Below are positions 41,972 to 54,125 of a DNA stretch of 64,000 nucleotides, in pieces; the first letter of the stretch is position 1, and the number at the start of each line of letters is the position of its first letter. Position numbers and translations under genes: made by a program. The notes below the pieces were generated by a model. That model was not told the origin of the DNA, made no database searches, and saw nothing but the letters and a program-made list of their open reading frames with translations. The stretch is from Arenicellaceae bacterium (GTDB lineage: Bacteria > Pseudomonadota > Gammaproteobacteria > Arenicellales > Arenicellaceae): NCBI GenBank assembly GCA_029246505.1, contig JAQWNC010000011.1:23548-87547 (forward strand). The letters are read 5' to 3'.

Positions 41972-42171
41972 ATCCAAACCTTTTATAACTTCTGCCGCAT
42001 CGAGTTTATAGAGCGCTCTTTTAAATACTGCTTTTACACAAAGCGAACCCAGAAAGAAAAATCAATTTTCCCCAAAATATTAGAAGGTTACCGAAAACCA
42101 CTCACAAATGACGTTACCTTATCAATACCTGAATGTCTAGGCGAAGATCCTCATACACACGTATTTTCGAA

Positions 42172-43194
42172 CTACAAATATTCCGCGATTAATATTTCGG
42201 CAATTTGCACACTGTTAGTCGCCGCGCCCTTACGAACATTATCTGATACAACCCAAATATTCAGACCAAGATCATACGATATATCTTCGCGAATTCTTCC
42301 TACAAACACATCATCATGATTAACAGCATTACCAACCGCAGTGGGATAACCGCCATCAACACGTTCGTCAATAACCGTCAGCCCATTAGCATGCTGGAGC
42401 AATTCGCGAGCCACGTTTGCGGTAATTTTTTCACGTGTTTCGATATGAATTGCCTCTGAATGCCCGTAAAAAACGGGGATTCGTACTGCTGTAGGATTTA
42501 CAGTTATATCTTCATCCTCAAGGATTTTCTGCGTCTCCCAAACCATTTTCATTTCTTCCTTGGTATAACCATTTTCCTGAAACACATCAATTTGTGGTAT
42601 CGCATTAAAAGCGATTTGGCATGGATAAACCTTGCTCTGGACATCTTTACCACCTAGTAATGCCGCAGTTTGGCCCGCTAGTTCTTCCATAGCCTCCTTA
42701 CCGCTACCTGATACTGCTTGATATGTAGCGACATTAATCCGAGTGATACCCACTGCATCATAAATCGGTTTCAGCGCAACCAACATTTGGATCGTAGAAC
42801 AATTAGGATTCGCAATAATCCCATGCACATGATAACTCGCAATCGCATGTGGGTTAACTTCTGGCACGACTAGCGGTATCTCTTCGTGATAACGAAAATG
42901 TGAGGTATTATCGATCACGACACAACCAGTGGCCGCTGCTTTAGGCGCGTATATCTCAGAAATACTGCCACCAGCCGAAAAAAGGCCGACCTGAACCTTC
43001 GCAAAGTCGAAAGTCGCCAAATTCTCTACAACAACTGACTGACCATTAAATTGTTTGCGCTGCCCAACAGAACGCTCGCTGGCCAACAAATAAAGATTCC
43101 CAATCGGGAACTGCCGCTGCTGTAATACTTGCAGCATAGTTTCACCAACCGCACCAGTCGCACCAACGATTGCAATATCGTAGGTTTTTAACAT
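42172..43194 (-). CDS. asd: Aspartate-semialdehyde dehydrogenase
   Basis: Asd makes aspartate semialdehyde for lysine, threonine, methionine and diaminopimelate. The 340-residue product has the NADP fold VGATGAVGETMLQVL and the catalytic Cys132 in NPNCST. It is of the type that lies next to fimV in Pseudomonas (sometimes called usg/asd2), and has an intact active site, so I call it a working Asd. Confidence 0.95.
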   Translation of the reverse strand: MLKTYDIAIVGATGAVGETMLQVLQQRQFPIGNLYLLASERSVGQRKQFNGQSVVVENLATFDFAKVQVGLFSAGGSISEIYAPKAAATGCVVIDNTSHFRYHEEIPLVVPEVNPHAIASYHVHGIIANPNCSTIQMLVALKPIYDAVGITRINVATYQAVSGSGKEAMEELAGQTAALLGGKDVQSKVYPCQIAFNAIPQIDVFQENGYTKEEMKMVWETQKILEDEDITVNPTAVRIPVFYGHSEAIHIETREKITANVARELLQHANGLTVIDERVDGGYPTAVGNAVNHDDVFVGRIREDISYDLGLNIWVVSDNVRKGAATNSVQIAEILIAEYL

Positions 43195-43384
43195 ACAACG
43201 CCTCTACATCTTAAAATGGTTATATTATATAAAAATCTATCCCAAACTTACCAAAACTGGCAGCCGAATAATTCGAGATCATCCGGCGCGCGATACTAAC
43301 ATAGATGCAAAGCTCATTGCTGCTGCAAACGCGCTTCTATCAAGCCGCTTGACTTAATGGTTAGATTTCATAGACCATTAAACT

Positions 43385-43840
43385 ATGTCACATCCAAAGC
43401 AAAGCTTTAGGCAAATAGTTGAGCTACTATCAAACCAGTTTGGCAATCTAAACCTGGGCATCAATCAACACGCCTGTTCGCTAGACGAAATGTTACCCGT
43501 GGATGGTGTGCATCGCCAAATGGTGCACAGCATATTGCAAGGAATCTATCAGCAGAACAGATGCAATTCACTCGACTCTAGAATATCTGTGGAGCCCACT
43601 TTTGACGCTTTAGGTGATTTAGCATGGAATCTAAAATCAGCAAAACATGCTGAATTAGATGCCCTCACCCTGCTCGAAGAAATTGGTGAATGCCTTAAAG
43701 AATCATTATCACCAAATGAGGAAGAAGCTAACGGTGCTAGCCTCAACCCGCACACCTCGCATTTCAGTGCGACTCAGGACTCAACAGGAAACTCAAAATC
43801 GAAACCCTCGAATCCCGCAAATTTTCGCCTTCTTAGCTAG
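43385..43840 (+). CDS. Small protein of unknown function
   Basis: I do not recognise this 151-residue product. It is soluble, with no signal peptide or membrane segment. The first 110 residues look helical and acidic; the last 35 are rich in Ser, Asn and Pro and probably disordered. It lies alone on the plus strand between divergent asd and convergent ligA, with a short gap to the ligA stop. Absence of other frames with better coding look and its clean spacing support it as a real gene, but moderately. Confidence 0.55.
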   Translation: MSHPKQSFRQIVELLSNQFGNLNLGINQHACSLDEMLPVDGVHRQMVHSILQGIYQQNRCNSLDSRISVEPTFDALGDLAWNLKSAKHAELDALTLLEEIGECLKESLSPNEEEANGASLNPHTSHFSATQDSTGNSKSKPSNPANFRLLS

Positions 43841-43884
43841 GAGCTACCCTTTTTTGTTGAGAACAATTCAACTCTTTTCTGATA

Positions 43885-45972
<2,088 letters not shown>

Positions 45973-47184
45973 TTAAAATAGCTTATTAGTCAGTGAGTTG
46001 CCGGGCCGCAATCCTTCTTCAAGCATAGATTGAGAAATACTAGACACTTGGCCGTGTATTGCATCCAGAGTTTTATCCGTTATAGTGTGGCCTTTGTGAT
46101 CAACCATTTTAGCTTCCAACCAAGCTTGTAGTTGGTTTGCATCATTGAGCATCATCTTGAAAGTATCTTCAGGATTAACGGTAGCAGGAACATTCATATA
46201 GAGCACAATATCGTAAATCGAACCACCATCACTATACTGAGATATATTGCCTGAGCTGTCCGTTGGCGACACGTGGTAAAGCACACTGCGCTCGTCCGAT
46301 TTAGACTGCTGGGATTTTACATATATGCCGTTGGCATCCCGACTAAGCGAAAGGTCCTCCATACAACTCGTAAAATCGCGCCAGGGAAATCCTACTTTAC
46401 GTTTTGACACCAAGTTTAGCACCGCCATTGCGTCGAATTTACGGCCGATTGAGTCAAGCATTGCTGACTGCTGTAGGGCATCATCAAAATCCATAGAAAA
46501 TCGAAAACTTCGATCAAAAGCTTCCCCCATTGACAATATCATCTGCGAAAACTTATTCAATTCGTTTTCAGATATAGGGCCTCTTCTATCCGCTAGTTGC
46601 ACTGATGCCCCCAAATCTAAAAACTGTGCAGTCGTATCCTGTTTTTCTAGCTCGGTCCAATTTCCACCGTAAGCCTCCTTCCCGTATATCTGCATAGGCT
46701 TATGAAGTTCATTCTGATAATTACGGTAAATTTTTAATACTTCGTCGCGTAATACTGGATTTGATCCAGGCAAACGGGCAACAAACTCAATCTGATAATC
46801 CAGCTTAGGTAAGCCTTTCGCATCTCCCTCTTCAAACACTCCACCACTCACGGCTTCATCCGGATGCGAACCCTCACCTTCAACCGGATTCCTTAGATAG
46901 CTAGAAGGCTCTTCCCTAAAGTCAGAATCCGAGCGCTTCAAATCGGTCGATTCACCGGTATCCGCAGCCGACTCTGCTACTTTTTTACCTCCTTCAATAT
47001 CTGAACCACTTGATTGTCGTAGGTAATTCCCCAAACCTATCTGCGTAGTACCCCGAGATAACTTCGTAGACTCCAAGCCGTTTAAGTCTTTATTGCTGAC
47101 CCTCTTATCTGACCGCATGGTCAAAAACCATACCAAACCAAAGATAATCAAACCCGCCACAAAATATGCTATCTGTAAACCCAT
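45973..47184 (-). CDS. zipA: Cell division protein ZipA
   Basis: ZipA tethers FtsZ to the membrane. The 403-residue product has an N-terminal membrane helix (about residues 3-23), a long charged disordered linker, and a C-terminal FtsZ-binding ZipA domain from about residue 260. Its ATG follows directly on the smc stop codon. The linker is acidic rather than Pro/Gln-rich as in E. coli. Confidence 0.92.
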   Translation of the reverse strand: MGLQIAYFVAGLIIFGLVWFLTMRSDKRVSNKDLNGLESTKLSRGTTQIGLGNYLRQSSGSDIEGGKKVAESAADTGESTDLKRSDSDFREEPSSYLRNPVEGEGSHPDEAVSGGVFEEGDAKGLPKLDYQIEFVARLPGSNPVLRDEVLKIYRNYQNELHKPMQIYGKEAYGGNWTELEKQDTTAQFLDLGASVQLADRRGPISENELNKFSQMILSMGEAFDRSFRFSMDFDDALQQSAMLDSIGRKFDAMAVLNLVSKRKVGFPWRDFTSCMEDLSLSRDANGIYVKSQQSKSDERSVLYHVSPTDSSGNISQYSDGGSIYDIVLYMNVPATVNPEDTFKMMLNDANQLQAWLEAKMVDHKGHTITDKTLDAIHGQVSSISQSMLEEGLRPGNSLTNKLF

Positions 47185-50100
47185 TTATACTGCTGCCATC
47201 TGCACCGCTTGTTCAATATTAACTGATACCATTCGCGAAACTCCTGGTTCGTTCATGGTGACACCAACCAATACATTCGCAGCTTCCATTGTAATTTTAT
47301 TGTGCGATATAAATAAAATCTGTGTCTTTTCAGATAGACTTTTAAGAATACCCACGTATCGCCCCACATTCGCGTCATCGAGCGGTGCATCAACTTCATC
47401 CAGTACGCAAAATGGCGCCGGATTTAATTCAAAGAAGCCAAATAATAATGCCACCGCAGTTAACGCCTTTTCACCACCAGATAACAAATGAATCGTACTG
47501 TTACGTTTACCAGGTGGACGAGCCATCACAGTAACCCCGGTAGATAATAAATCTACTCCGGTCATTTCTAACGAAGCCTTCCCACCCCCAAATAGCCTTG
47601 GAAACATAACCTGAAAGCGTGAATTTAAGTCGTCAAATGTTTCCTTAAATAATGTTCGCGTTTCTCGATCTATTTTAGCGATAACGCTTTCCAGAGTCTG
47701 CAAGGATTTAGTTAAATCAGCGCACTGACTCTCAAGGTACTCCTTGCGTTCTACTCCTTCTTTATACTCCTCGATAGCAACTAGATTTACCGGGCCCATA
47801 CGCTCGATACGGGTAAGCAATTTTACTAATACTAATTCTAATTCAGAATAATTTGGACGCTCATCCATGGCCTCTAATTCATGCAGCACCGCTTCGTTGT
47901 ACTCCGCACTTTCCACTATGGTTGTTAATCTCACTGACAGTTCTTGTTTGGACAAGCGCGCTTGATCCAATCGTTCCCGTACACTCTCGATTAGTTGCCC
48001 AAATCGCATTCGATCCTTATCGAACTCTCTAATCGAGTTTTCGTAACCGGTTACCCGATCGCGACATTGTGCTAATTCTTTCTCTGTCTCTAGGCGTTGT
48101 TTCATCAGCGCTTCAAGTCGATGTTTTTGACTACTATCATCAGGCAGGCTGTGATCAACTGATGAATTTAAAACTTGTGTCCGCTGTTCGATTTCAAGTA
48201 ACTGTTCAGTGAGCCGCTGTAAATTTTGCTGCAAAGAGTTTCGACTGGCATCCAACCTCTGGTACTCAAGTTCCACCGATTGTTTACGATCACGCATCGA
48301 GTTTAACTCTCCCCGAGTATTACTCAATGCGATAAATGCTTGCTCTTTACGACTAATGAGATCTTCTTTTTTAGATTGTAATTCCGACGTACGACTCTCG
48401 GCGACCGTGAGCTTTTGCTGCGATTCAAGAAGAGCAGTTTCTGCAGTAGAAGTTTGTTCAGAAATCCTCACCAAATCTGCCGACACCCGCTCCAATTGCT
48501 CGCGTGCATTAGATGATGTGGCTTGCGCTTCACCAAACCGATTATGTATGTCAGTACGCACTTGACTCGCCGATTGAAACAACTGTTCGAACTCGTTTCG
48601 ATTATGCTGCAACTTGTTAATCTGCTCTTTTGTCTGCCTAAGTGATGCTACTTCCGTAGACAATTTTTCAGAACGCGCTTCAACATCATACTGTAAACTA
48701 TCGATCTCAGCGGATCGCGCTAAAATACTCTGCTCGGCCCCACCACCTTTGCGCAACAATAGCCAGTTGCGTCCTAGTAATGCGCCATCCTTGCTGATAA
48801 TACATTCACCTCGACTTAAATCCTCACGCCACTGCATTGCTTGAGTTAAGCCTTCAGCGGCATACACCCCAACTAGCCATTCAGCAACATACTCCTTACC
48901 CGAATCAATATAGTCCAGCAGTTTGGGGAAGCCTCGTGCATCCTTGGTATCACTAAGCAATTCATCTGGCAGACGGTCGCCCACCAAACAAATATCCAGG
49001 TTTTCTGGCACCTCATCAGCACGCAAGCCCAGATGGTCAACTGTTATTGCCGAAAGACGATCGCCTAGCAAGGAGTCAAGTGCAATCTCCCAACCAGCTT
49101 GAACACTTAACTGATTCGCAACGACACCAGTAGGTACTAATCCCAAACCATCAAGCGTGTGGGTTATTTCATCATCATCGCTGTTAAGAGAAGAAGCTTG
49201 AATCTCTTGTAAAGACTGTAATCGCGCGCGTAAGCTTTCAACACTTCTCGCAGCTTGATTGTGTTTATCTTGATCCGTTTCATGCTGTGCACGCAATTCC
49301 CTCAGATCTTCGTTAGCTTTAAGTAAATTTAATTGCAGATTTTGGAGTGACTTGTCAGAGGCCTCCATTTCGACTTGCAATTGGTCCAGTCCAGTCTCAG
49401 TCACTACTTTCTGATAATTTTCCTTTTCCTGAGCAAGCTTTTGGTTCGACTCTTTTAGACGTTCCAGCTCTTGTCCCGTTCGCTTGATGTTCTCGGATTC
49501 AACATCTCTAATCCGTTCTGGCTGTTGAGCCTCGCTACCAAATAAATCCCACTGCAGCTGCAGTTCCTGATAACTACTCTCAACATCTGACAGCATACTC
49601 TCTGCACCTTGATACTCCTCAGTAACAGCGGCACGATTTGGTTCTAACTTAATTAAGCATTTTCCAACCTCTTGCACCTTATCACTATCTTCTTTTTGCA
49701 AAGAAAGCAAACGATGCTTGGAAGATTCGAGCCGAGATAGCTCATCTTGGTCCGAGGCCTCCTTATCTCTTGCATGCTTCATAGTTTGTTCAATCGAAGA
49801 AATTTCTGCTCCCGATTCGTAATACTTAGCCTGAGTAGCATTGAGCACTTCACCGGCGTCACTGCTCTGGGTGCGCAATCCTTCAATATTGTTTTCTACC
49901 CGCCGCTGCTCAGCAACTTGGCCATCCAGCTCAGTTTGTAGACGAGCAATCTCAGCCTCACTTAGCTGCTCCTTATCGTTCATTTCCAATGCCCGCAAAC
50001 CTGCCAAACAAGATTTTAATGAACGTTCTTCAGCCCTAAACTCTTTATATCGCTCTGCATCGTTTGATTGACGCTTCAAACGACGCAGCTGTGTGGCCAA

Positions 50101-50700
50101 CTCCGACATTATGTCTTCCACACGTTCCAAATTAGCACGTGTATGGGCTATTCGATTAGCAGTCTCACGCCTTCTCTCACGATACTTTGATATTCCTGCA
50201 GCTTCTTCGATTAAAGTACGCAAGTCTTCTGGTTTAGACTCAACAATACGCCCTACCATCCCTTGCTCAATGATGGAGTAAGATCTCGGGCCCAGGCCGG
50301 TCCCCAGAAAAATGTCCTGAATATCGCGTCGTCGGCAGCGAGTCTTATTGATAAAATAGCTCGAAGCACCATCTCTTACCAATTCACGCCTAACCTCTAT
50401 ATCTTTGTATTTACCCCAGGCGCCAGGGGCTTTTCCATCACTATTGTCAAACAATAGTGCAACACTGGCCTTACCAACTGGTTTTCGTGCTGACGAGCCA
50501 TTAAAAATGACATCATCCATACTTTCGCCACGCAACGTTTTTGCCGATGACTCCCCCATAACCCAACGAATTGCATCGATAATATTTGATTTTCCACAGC
50601 CGTTAGGACCAACAATCCCAACAAGATCAGCTGGTACCTTTGCAGTAATCGGATCTACGAACGATTTAAAACCAGCAAGTTTTATATGTTTTAAACGCAT
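47185..50700 (-). CDS. smc: Chromosome partition protein Smc
   Basis: Smc forms the condensin-like ring with ScpAB. The product (1171 residues from the ATG at 50700; a TTG two codons upstream is possible) has Walker A GPNGCGKSNIIDAIRW near the start, long coiled coils, a hinge around residues 515-640, and a C-terminal ABC signature LSGGEKAL with DEVDAPLDD. It heads the smc-zipA-ligA operon. It replaces MukB, which places this organism outside the enterobacterial group. Confidence 0.97.
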   Translation of the reverse strand: MRLKHIKLAGFKSFVDPITAKVPADLVGIVGPNGCGKSNIIDAIRWVMGESSAKTLRGESMDDVIFNGSSARKPVGKASVALLFDNSDGKAPGAWGKYKDIEVRRELVRDGASSYFINKTRCRRRDIQDIFLGTGLGPRSYSIIEQGMVGRIVESKPEDLRTLIEEAAGISKYRERRRETANRIAHTRANLERVEDIMSELATQLRRLKRQSNDAERYKEFRAEERSLKSCLAGLRALEMNDKEQLSEAEIARLQTELDGQVAEQRRVENNIEGLRTQSSDAGEVLNATQAKYYESGAEISSIEQTMKHARDKEASDQDELSRLESSKHRLLSLQKEDSDKVQEVGKCLIKLEPNRAAVTEEYQGAESMLSDVESSYQELQLQWDLFGSEAQQPERIRDVESENIKRTGQELERLKESNQKLAQEKENYQKVVTETGLDQLQVEMEASDKSLQNLQLNLLKANEDLRELRAQHETDQDKHNQAARSVESLRARLQSLQEIQASSLNSDDDEITHTLDGLGLVPTGVVANQLSVQAGWEIALDSLLGDRLSAITVDHLGLRADEVPENLDICLVGDRLPDELLSDTKDARGFPKLLDYIDSGKEYVAEWLVGVYAAEGLTQAMQWREDLSRGECIISKDGALLGRNWLLLRKGGGAEQSILARSAEIDSLQYDVEARSEKLSTEVASLRQTKEQINKLQHNRNEFEQLFQSASQVRTDIHNRFGEAQATSSNAREQLERVSADLVRISEQTSTAETALLESQQKLTVAESRTSELQSKKEDLISRKEQAFIALSNTRGELNSMRDRKQSVELEYQRLDASRNSLQQNLQRLTEQLLEIEQRTQVLNSSVDHSLPDDSSQKHRLEALMKQRLETEKELAQCRDRVTGYENSIREFDKDRMRFGQLIESVRERLDQARLSKQELSVRLTTIVESAEYNEAVLHELEAMDERPNYSELELVLVKLLTRIERMGPVNLVAIEEYKEGVERKEYLESQCADLTKSLQTLESVIAKIDRETRTLFKETFDDLNSRFQVMFPRLFGGGKASLEMTGVDLLSTGVTVMARPPGKRNSTIHLLSGGEKALTAVALLFGFFELNPAPFCVLDEVDAPLDDANVGRYVGILKSLSEKTQILFISHNKITMEAANVLVGVTMNEPGVSRMVSVNIEQAVQMAAV

Positions 50701-50922
50701 CCCCAAAGAAAACTAAAGTCCTAAATCGATTGAAACACATCTACTCAGGACCGATACCGACGGCAATTTCAGGCACTGCAATTCAGTTAGTATGAGTATC
50801 TGTATCAAGGGTAAAATTTTCGTTCTGTTGTAGACCGTAGATTAAGGTAAAATTCGTCGCCTGAAAACAGCCTGAGCCTGAAATTTTCCCGAAATGAGCA
50901 TAATAAGTAAGATAAATTTAAT

Positions 50923-51312
50923 ATGACGAGCAAACCAAGCAAGCAGTTGGAAAACTTCCCAAATCCAAACTCCGATCGTGATTACACCATCCACCTAGAA
51001 ATACCAGAGTTTACTTGCCTGTGCCCTAAAACAGGTCAGCCAGATTTTGCCACGTTTTACCTAGACTATGTACCAGACTTCAAATGTGTGGAACTAAAAT
51101 CACTAAAATTATATATGTGGTCTTATCGGCAAGAAGGCGCCTTTCACGAGGCCGTCACCAACACTATTCTTGATGATTTAGTAGCAATAACCCAACCTCG
51201 GTTCATGCGACTGCTTGGAGACTTCTATGTGCGTGGCGGTATCACAACAAAAATTACTGCGGAATTCCGTGACCCAAACTGGCAACCATTATCTACAATT
51301 GATCTTCCATGA
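50923..51312 (+). CDS. queF: 7-cyano-7-deazaguanine reductase QueF (type I)
   Basis: QueF reduces preQ0 to preQ1 for queuosine synthesis. The 129-residue product is the single-domain type, with [15 protein letters not shown] and the catalytic Cys55 in [11 protein letters not shown]. The E. coli enzyme is twice this length. I see no preQ1 riboswitch-like pairing in the 222 bp upstream. It is followed 72 bp later by the lipid cassette on the same strand. Confidence 0.96.
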   Translation: MTSKPSKQLENFPNPNSDRDYTIHLEIPEFTCLCPKTGQPDFATFYLDYVPDFKCVELKSLKLYMWSYRQEGAFHEAVTNTILDDLVAITQPRFMRLLGDFYVRGGITTKITAEFRDPNWQPLSTIDLP

Positions 51313-51384
51313 TACTTCATTGTATCCAGCTTAAAGTAGCTATCAAAACGTAGGCAACCAAAATCAGTGGCGTAGGTATAACAT

Positions 51385-52140
51385 TTGGAATCGCAAGTTT
51401 TACAAGAGCAATTTGATCAAAATGGTTTTGTAGTAATGAAGGCTTATGGCTCAGCACAGCTAAAAGATATTCAACGCGCTGCTGACCGAGAGTTATCAGA
51501 ACAATTAAAACCCCTTGAACTAGAAGCCGATGTTCAATATCCAGGTGCCCCGGAGAATGAGTCAGATAGCGGTGGGTCCACTCCAAGAAGACTATTACAA
51601 GCATTCTCCAGGAATAAGGTATTTGCCCAATGGGCGTCAAACTCGACCATTGCAGACACCCTAAAAGACCTTTTACAGTGTAAACAGCTTTGGCTTAACC
51701 CCAATCATCATAATTGCTTGATGACCAAGCTGCCTGACTTTAGTAGCGACACACTATGGCACCGCGATACTCGCTACTGGTCTTTTGATACCCCCAATTT
51801 AATAAACACATGGCTTGCCCTGGGAAGTGAACGCGCAGAAAACGGCGCGTTAATGGTAATTCCAGGATCCCATAAGGTCACACTCGAACCCGATCAATTA
51901 GATAAAGGCCAATTTCTGAATCCATACCATCCAAAAAATCGATCTCTACTGGCTAGTGCTGTATCTGTTGAATTAAAGGCTGGTGATATGCTTGTATTCA
52001 GCGCCAATTTATTCCATGCTGGTTCTCGAAACCTGACCAACAAGGCTAAATTGTCTCTAGTTTTCACCTACCACGGAGAAGATACGAAGCCGATAGACCA
52101 GTCCCGTTCTGCAGCTTTGCCTGAAATTGTAATTCCGTGA
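51385..52140 (+). CDS. Phytanoyl-CoA dioxygenase family protein
   Basis: This Fe(II)/2-oxoglutarate dioxygenase likely hydroxylates a lipid or small molecule. The 251-residue product has the metal triad H126-x-D128 (LWHRDTRYW) and distal His211 (FHAGSRN) with the usual double-stranded beta-helix spacing. The start is a TTG at 51385, about 9 bp after an AGGT-like sequence; an ATG start would remove the conserved DQNGFVV segment. Its stop overlaps the GTG start of the next gene by 3 bp. The substrate cannot be read from sequence; neighbours suggest a lipid. Confidence 0.85.
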   Translation: MESQVLQEQFDQNGFVVMKAYGSAQLKDIQRAADRELSEQLKPLELEADVQYPGAPENESDSGGSTPRRLLQAFSRNKVFAQWASNSTIADTLKDLLQCKQLWLNPNHHNCLMTKLPDFSSDTLWHRDTRYWSFDTPNLINTWLALGSERAENGALMVIPGSHKVTLEPDQLDKGQFLNPYHPKNRSLLASAVSVELKAGDMLVFSANLFHAGSRNLTNKAKLSLVFTYHGEDTKPIDQSRSAALPEIVIP

Positions 52141-52814
52141 ATAAGCCTAATATCTCTGGTAGAAATATACCCGACCACCTTAAACCTAACCCAGGCGCAC
52201 CGGTCATGTTTTGCAATGGCCTTTTGGGGTCGCTTAGCAAAATCAGCCCAATAACACTACTAGGAATTTATATCCCTTTATCGGGCTATGCATTGTGGGT
52301 CGCCAGCGCAGTAAGTGGACCAGCAGAAATAATAGGTTTAGCAACTGTTGGTTTTTTGGCTTGGACTCTATTCGAGCATGTGTTCCATCGAAGCGTGTTT
52401 CATTTTTGGCTAAATAGTAAATTCCAGAGTTGGCTACAGTTTACTATTCATGGCGTCCATCATCAGTATCCACACGATAAAGATCGACTGGTTATGCCGG
52501 TGACCGTTAGCCTCTTGATAACCGGACTATTATTTTGGTTGTTCTACTCGATCTTGGGACAGCCCGCCTGCGCATTTACGGTGGGGTTTATACTTGGTTA
52601 TTTGTTTTACGATATGACGCACTGCAGTATTCATAATTTTGATATTCCACATAACAAACTTGGGCAATTGATCTGGCGCCAGCATCTCGCACATCATTTT
52701 CTTGACACCCGTAATGGCTCCGGCATATCCGCACCGTTTTGGAATTACATTTTTTGGACAACAATTCTTAATCGAAGTAAAACCAACACGGACGAGCCTA
52801 AACCCCTGGAATGA
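52137..52814 (+). CDS. Fatty acid hydroxylase/sterol desaturase family membrane protein
   Basis: This diiron membrane oxygenase relative has 225 residues and several membrane helices. His boxes are visible: H81-V-F-H84, H105-G-V-H-H109, H162/H166 and H183-L-A-H-H187, the pattern of the fatty acid 2-hydroxylase branch of the superfamily. Start is a GTG overlapping the upstream stop. It also overlaps the next gene by 4 bp. Specific substrate is unknown; a lipid acyl or alkyl chain is inferred. Confidence 0.85.
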   Translation: MNKPNISGRNIPDHLKPNPGAPVMFCNGLLGSLSKISPITLLGIYIPLSGYALWVASAVSGPAEIIGLATVGFLAWTLFEHVFHRSVFHFWLNSKFQSWLQFTIHGVHHQYPHDKDRLVMPVTVSLLITGLLFWLFYSILGQPACAFTVGFILGYLFYDMTHCSIHNFDIPHNKLGQLIWRQHLAHHFLDTRNGSGISAPFWNYIFWTTILNRSKTNTDEPKPLE

Positions 52815-53515
52815 AAAAAATTGAAAACAGCCCATTTGATCCTTTTGTTAAATGGTTTTTCCCAAAACTTCTACCGTACCTACCCGAATGGCTAAGCGCC
52901 AACCGGATTACGGCAATAGGTTTTGCTGGCTCGCTAGCAGCAGCAATTTGCCTATATCTAAGTAAAGAGCATGAGTGGTTTTACTTACTTGGTGCTTTTG
53001 GAATTTGGCTACATTGGTTTGCCGATACGCTTGATGGTGTTGTAGCCCGTGCGGGCAAGCCCACAATACTCGGTTATTATCTAGATCATTTTAGTGATGC
53101 AGTAAGTGTAGCGGTCATTTCTATCGGTCTGTTTCTAACCCCCGGTTCGCATTTGTTGATCGGTTTGTGCGCTGCTTGTTTATACCTGCTTCTATTTATA
53201 CATGGACTTATTAGAGCCGAGCTAACCCGCGCTATGGAACTCCCCTATTTCGGGCCCACGGAAATACATTTTTTAATAATCATTATATTGCTGATTCAAT
53301 ACAGCACTCATTTTGGTGAAGCCATTCTAAAAAGTTCGCCTATCACCGGTACAGAAGGTTGGCTAGCGCAAAACTTTGGCTTAAACGGTGGCCTGACCTT
53401 AATAGATCATCTAGGTTTACTCATCACTTTTGGCATGTTCTTGATGTTATTAATCGAGTCCTATAACTTTATTAAGCAGTTAGCTAAACAAAATCGTATG
53501 CCGCCGGATGGCTAA
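52811..53515 (+). CDS. CDP-alcohol phosphatidyltransferase family protein
   Basis: This integral membrane enzyme transfers a phospho-alcohol from CDP to an acceptor. The 234-residue product has the family motif D72-x-x-D-G-x-x-A-R with D92 and D96 (DTLDGVVARAG then GYYLDHFSDA). About six membrane helices follow. The ATG overlaps the hydroxylase gene. It is not PssA, PgsA or Pgs-like by context; the headgroup or acceptor is unknown. As the last gene of a tight three-gene unit it suggests synthesis of an uncommon phospholipid. Confidence 0.85.
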   Translation: MKKIENSPFDPFVKWFFPKLLPYLPEWLSANRITAIGFAGSLAAAICLYLSKEHEWFYLLGAFGIWLHWFADTLDGVVARAGKPTILGYYLDHFSDAVSVAVISIGLFLTPGSHLLIGLCAACLYLLLFIHGLIRAELTRAMELPYFGPTEIHFLIIIILLIQYSTHFGEAILKSSPITGTEGWLAQNFGLNGGLTLIDHLGLLITFGMFLMLLIESYNFIKQLAKQNRMPPDG

Positions 53516-54125
53516 GCATTATCAATATTGAATGTTTTGTGCCACAGCAACAGGCAGCTAATACTGCACAGCTAACGAATTTCACCCACCTCAAGCCTGG
53601 CTAAAAATTGACCTACTAATTATGCATTTGTAAGACTCTCCGCATAGCGCTACTTACAGCGCAACATAAACCCCCATGACTGATAACAATATTACTAGCA
53701 AATTTCTAAACTATCGCCGTGCCATTTCCGCGCTTTTCGAGCAATTAAAGTCAGTTTCACCGCATGATATTAAAAATATTCTACAAGAGCAGTTGTCTCA
53801 TCATTCCTGACCTTTGCCCAAATGCTGGCGGGGTAACAGTTTCATATTTTGAATAGGTTAAAAATCTGAGCCACATTCGATTTGGCCGAATGGAGCGGCG
53901 GGAAAAAGAAAAACAAAATATTAAAATGATTACAGCGATAGAAGAATTAACCTGTAAAAAGTTTCCACATGAGCATATGAAAAAATTATCGACCAGCGCA
54001 CCGCCGCGATGATAATCGCAATTGAACGGATTATCGATTCCTACAGCTCTATAGGCACACAGGTATATAAAACCAGGGTATATTTGTGAATTCCGTCTGT
54101 ATGGGCAAATAGCCAATTTGGGCTG
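53516..54125. other. Gene-poor region with a possible small or decayed ORF
   Basis: This 610-bp gap between the CDP-alcohol gene and the symporter contains a 44-codon plus-strand frame at 53676-53810 (MTDNNITSKFLNYRRA start), preceded by no clear ribosome binding site. A second plus-strand stretch around 53890-54120 reads in short frames (for example KEKQNIKMITAIEEL, then AMIIAIERIIDSYSS in another frame) with stops between, which looks like an eroded helical protein. I cannot name the family. Confidence 0.35.

Noticed and set aside
41885..42319. 144-codon plus-strand frame across the fimV start and asd end
   Set aside because: It overlaps two firm genes on the other strand and has no coding-like features.
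50716..50922. preQ1 riboswitch upstream of queF
   Set aside because: I could not find a C-rich pseudoknot-like aptamer in the 222 bp before queF.
53781..54116. 111-codon minus-strand open frame
   Set aside because: Composition is Cys/Ile-rich and unlike the neighbours, no ribosome binding site, and plus-strand text in the same place reads more like a decayed protein.
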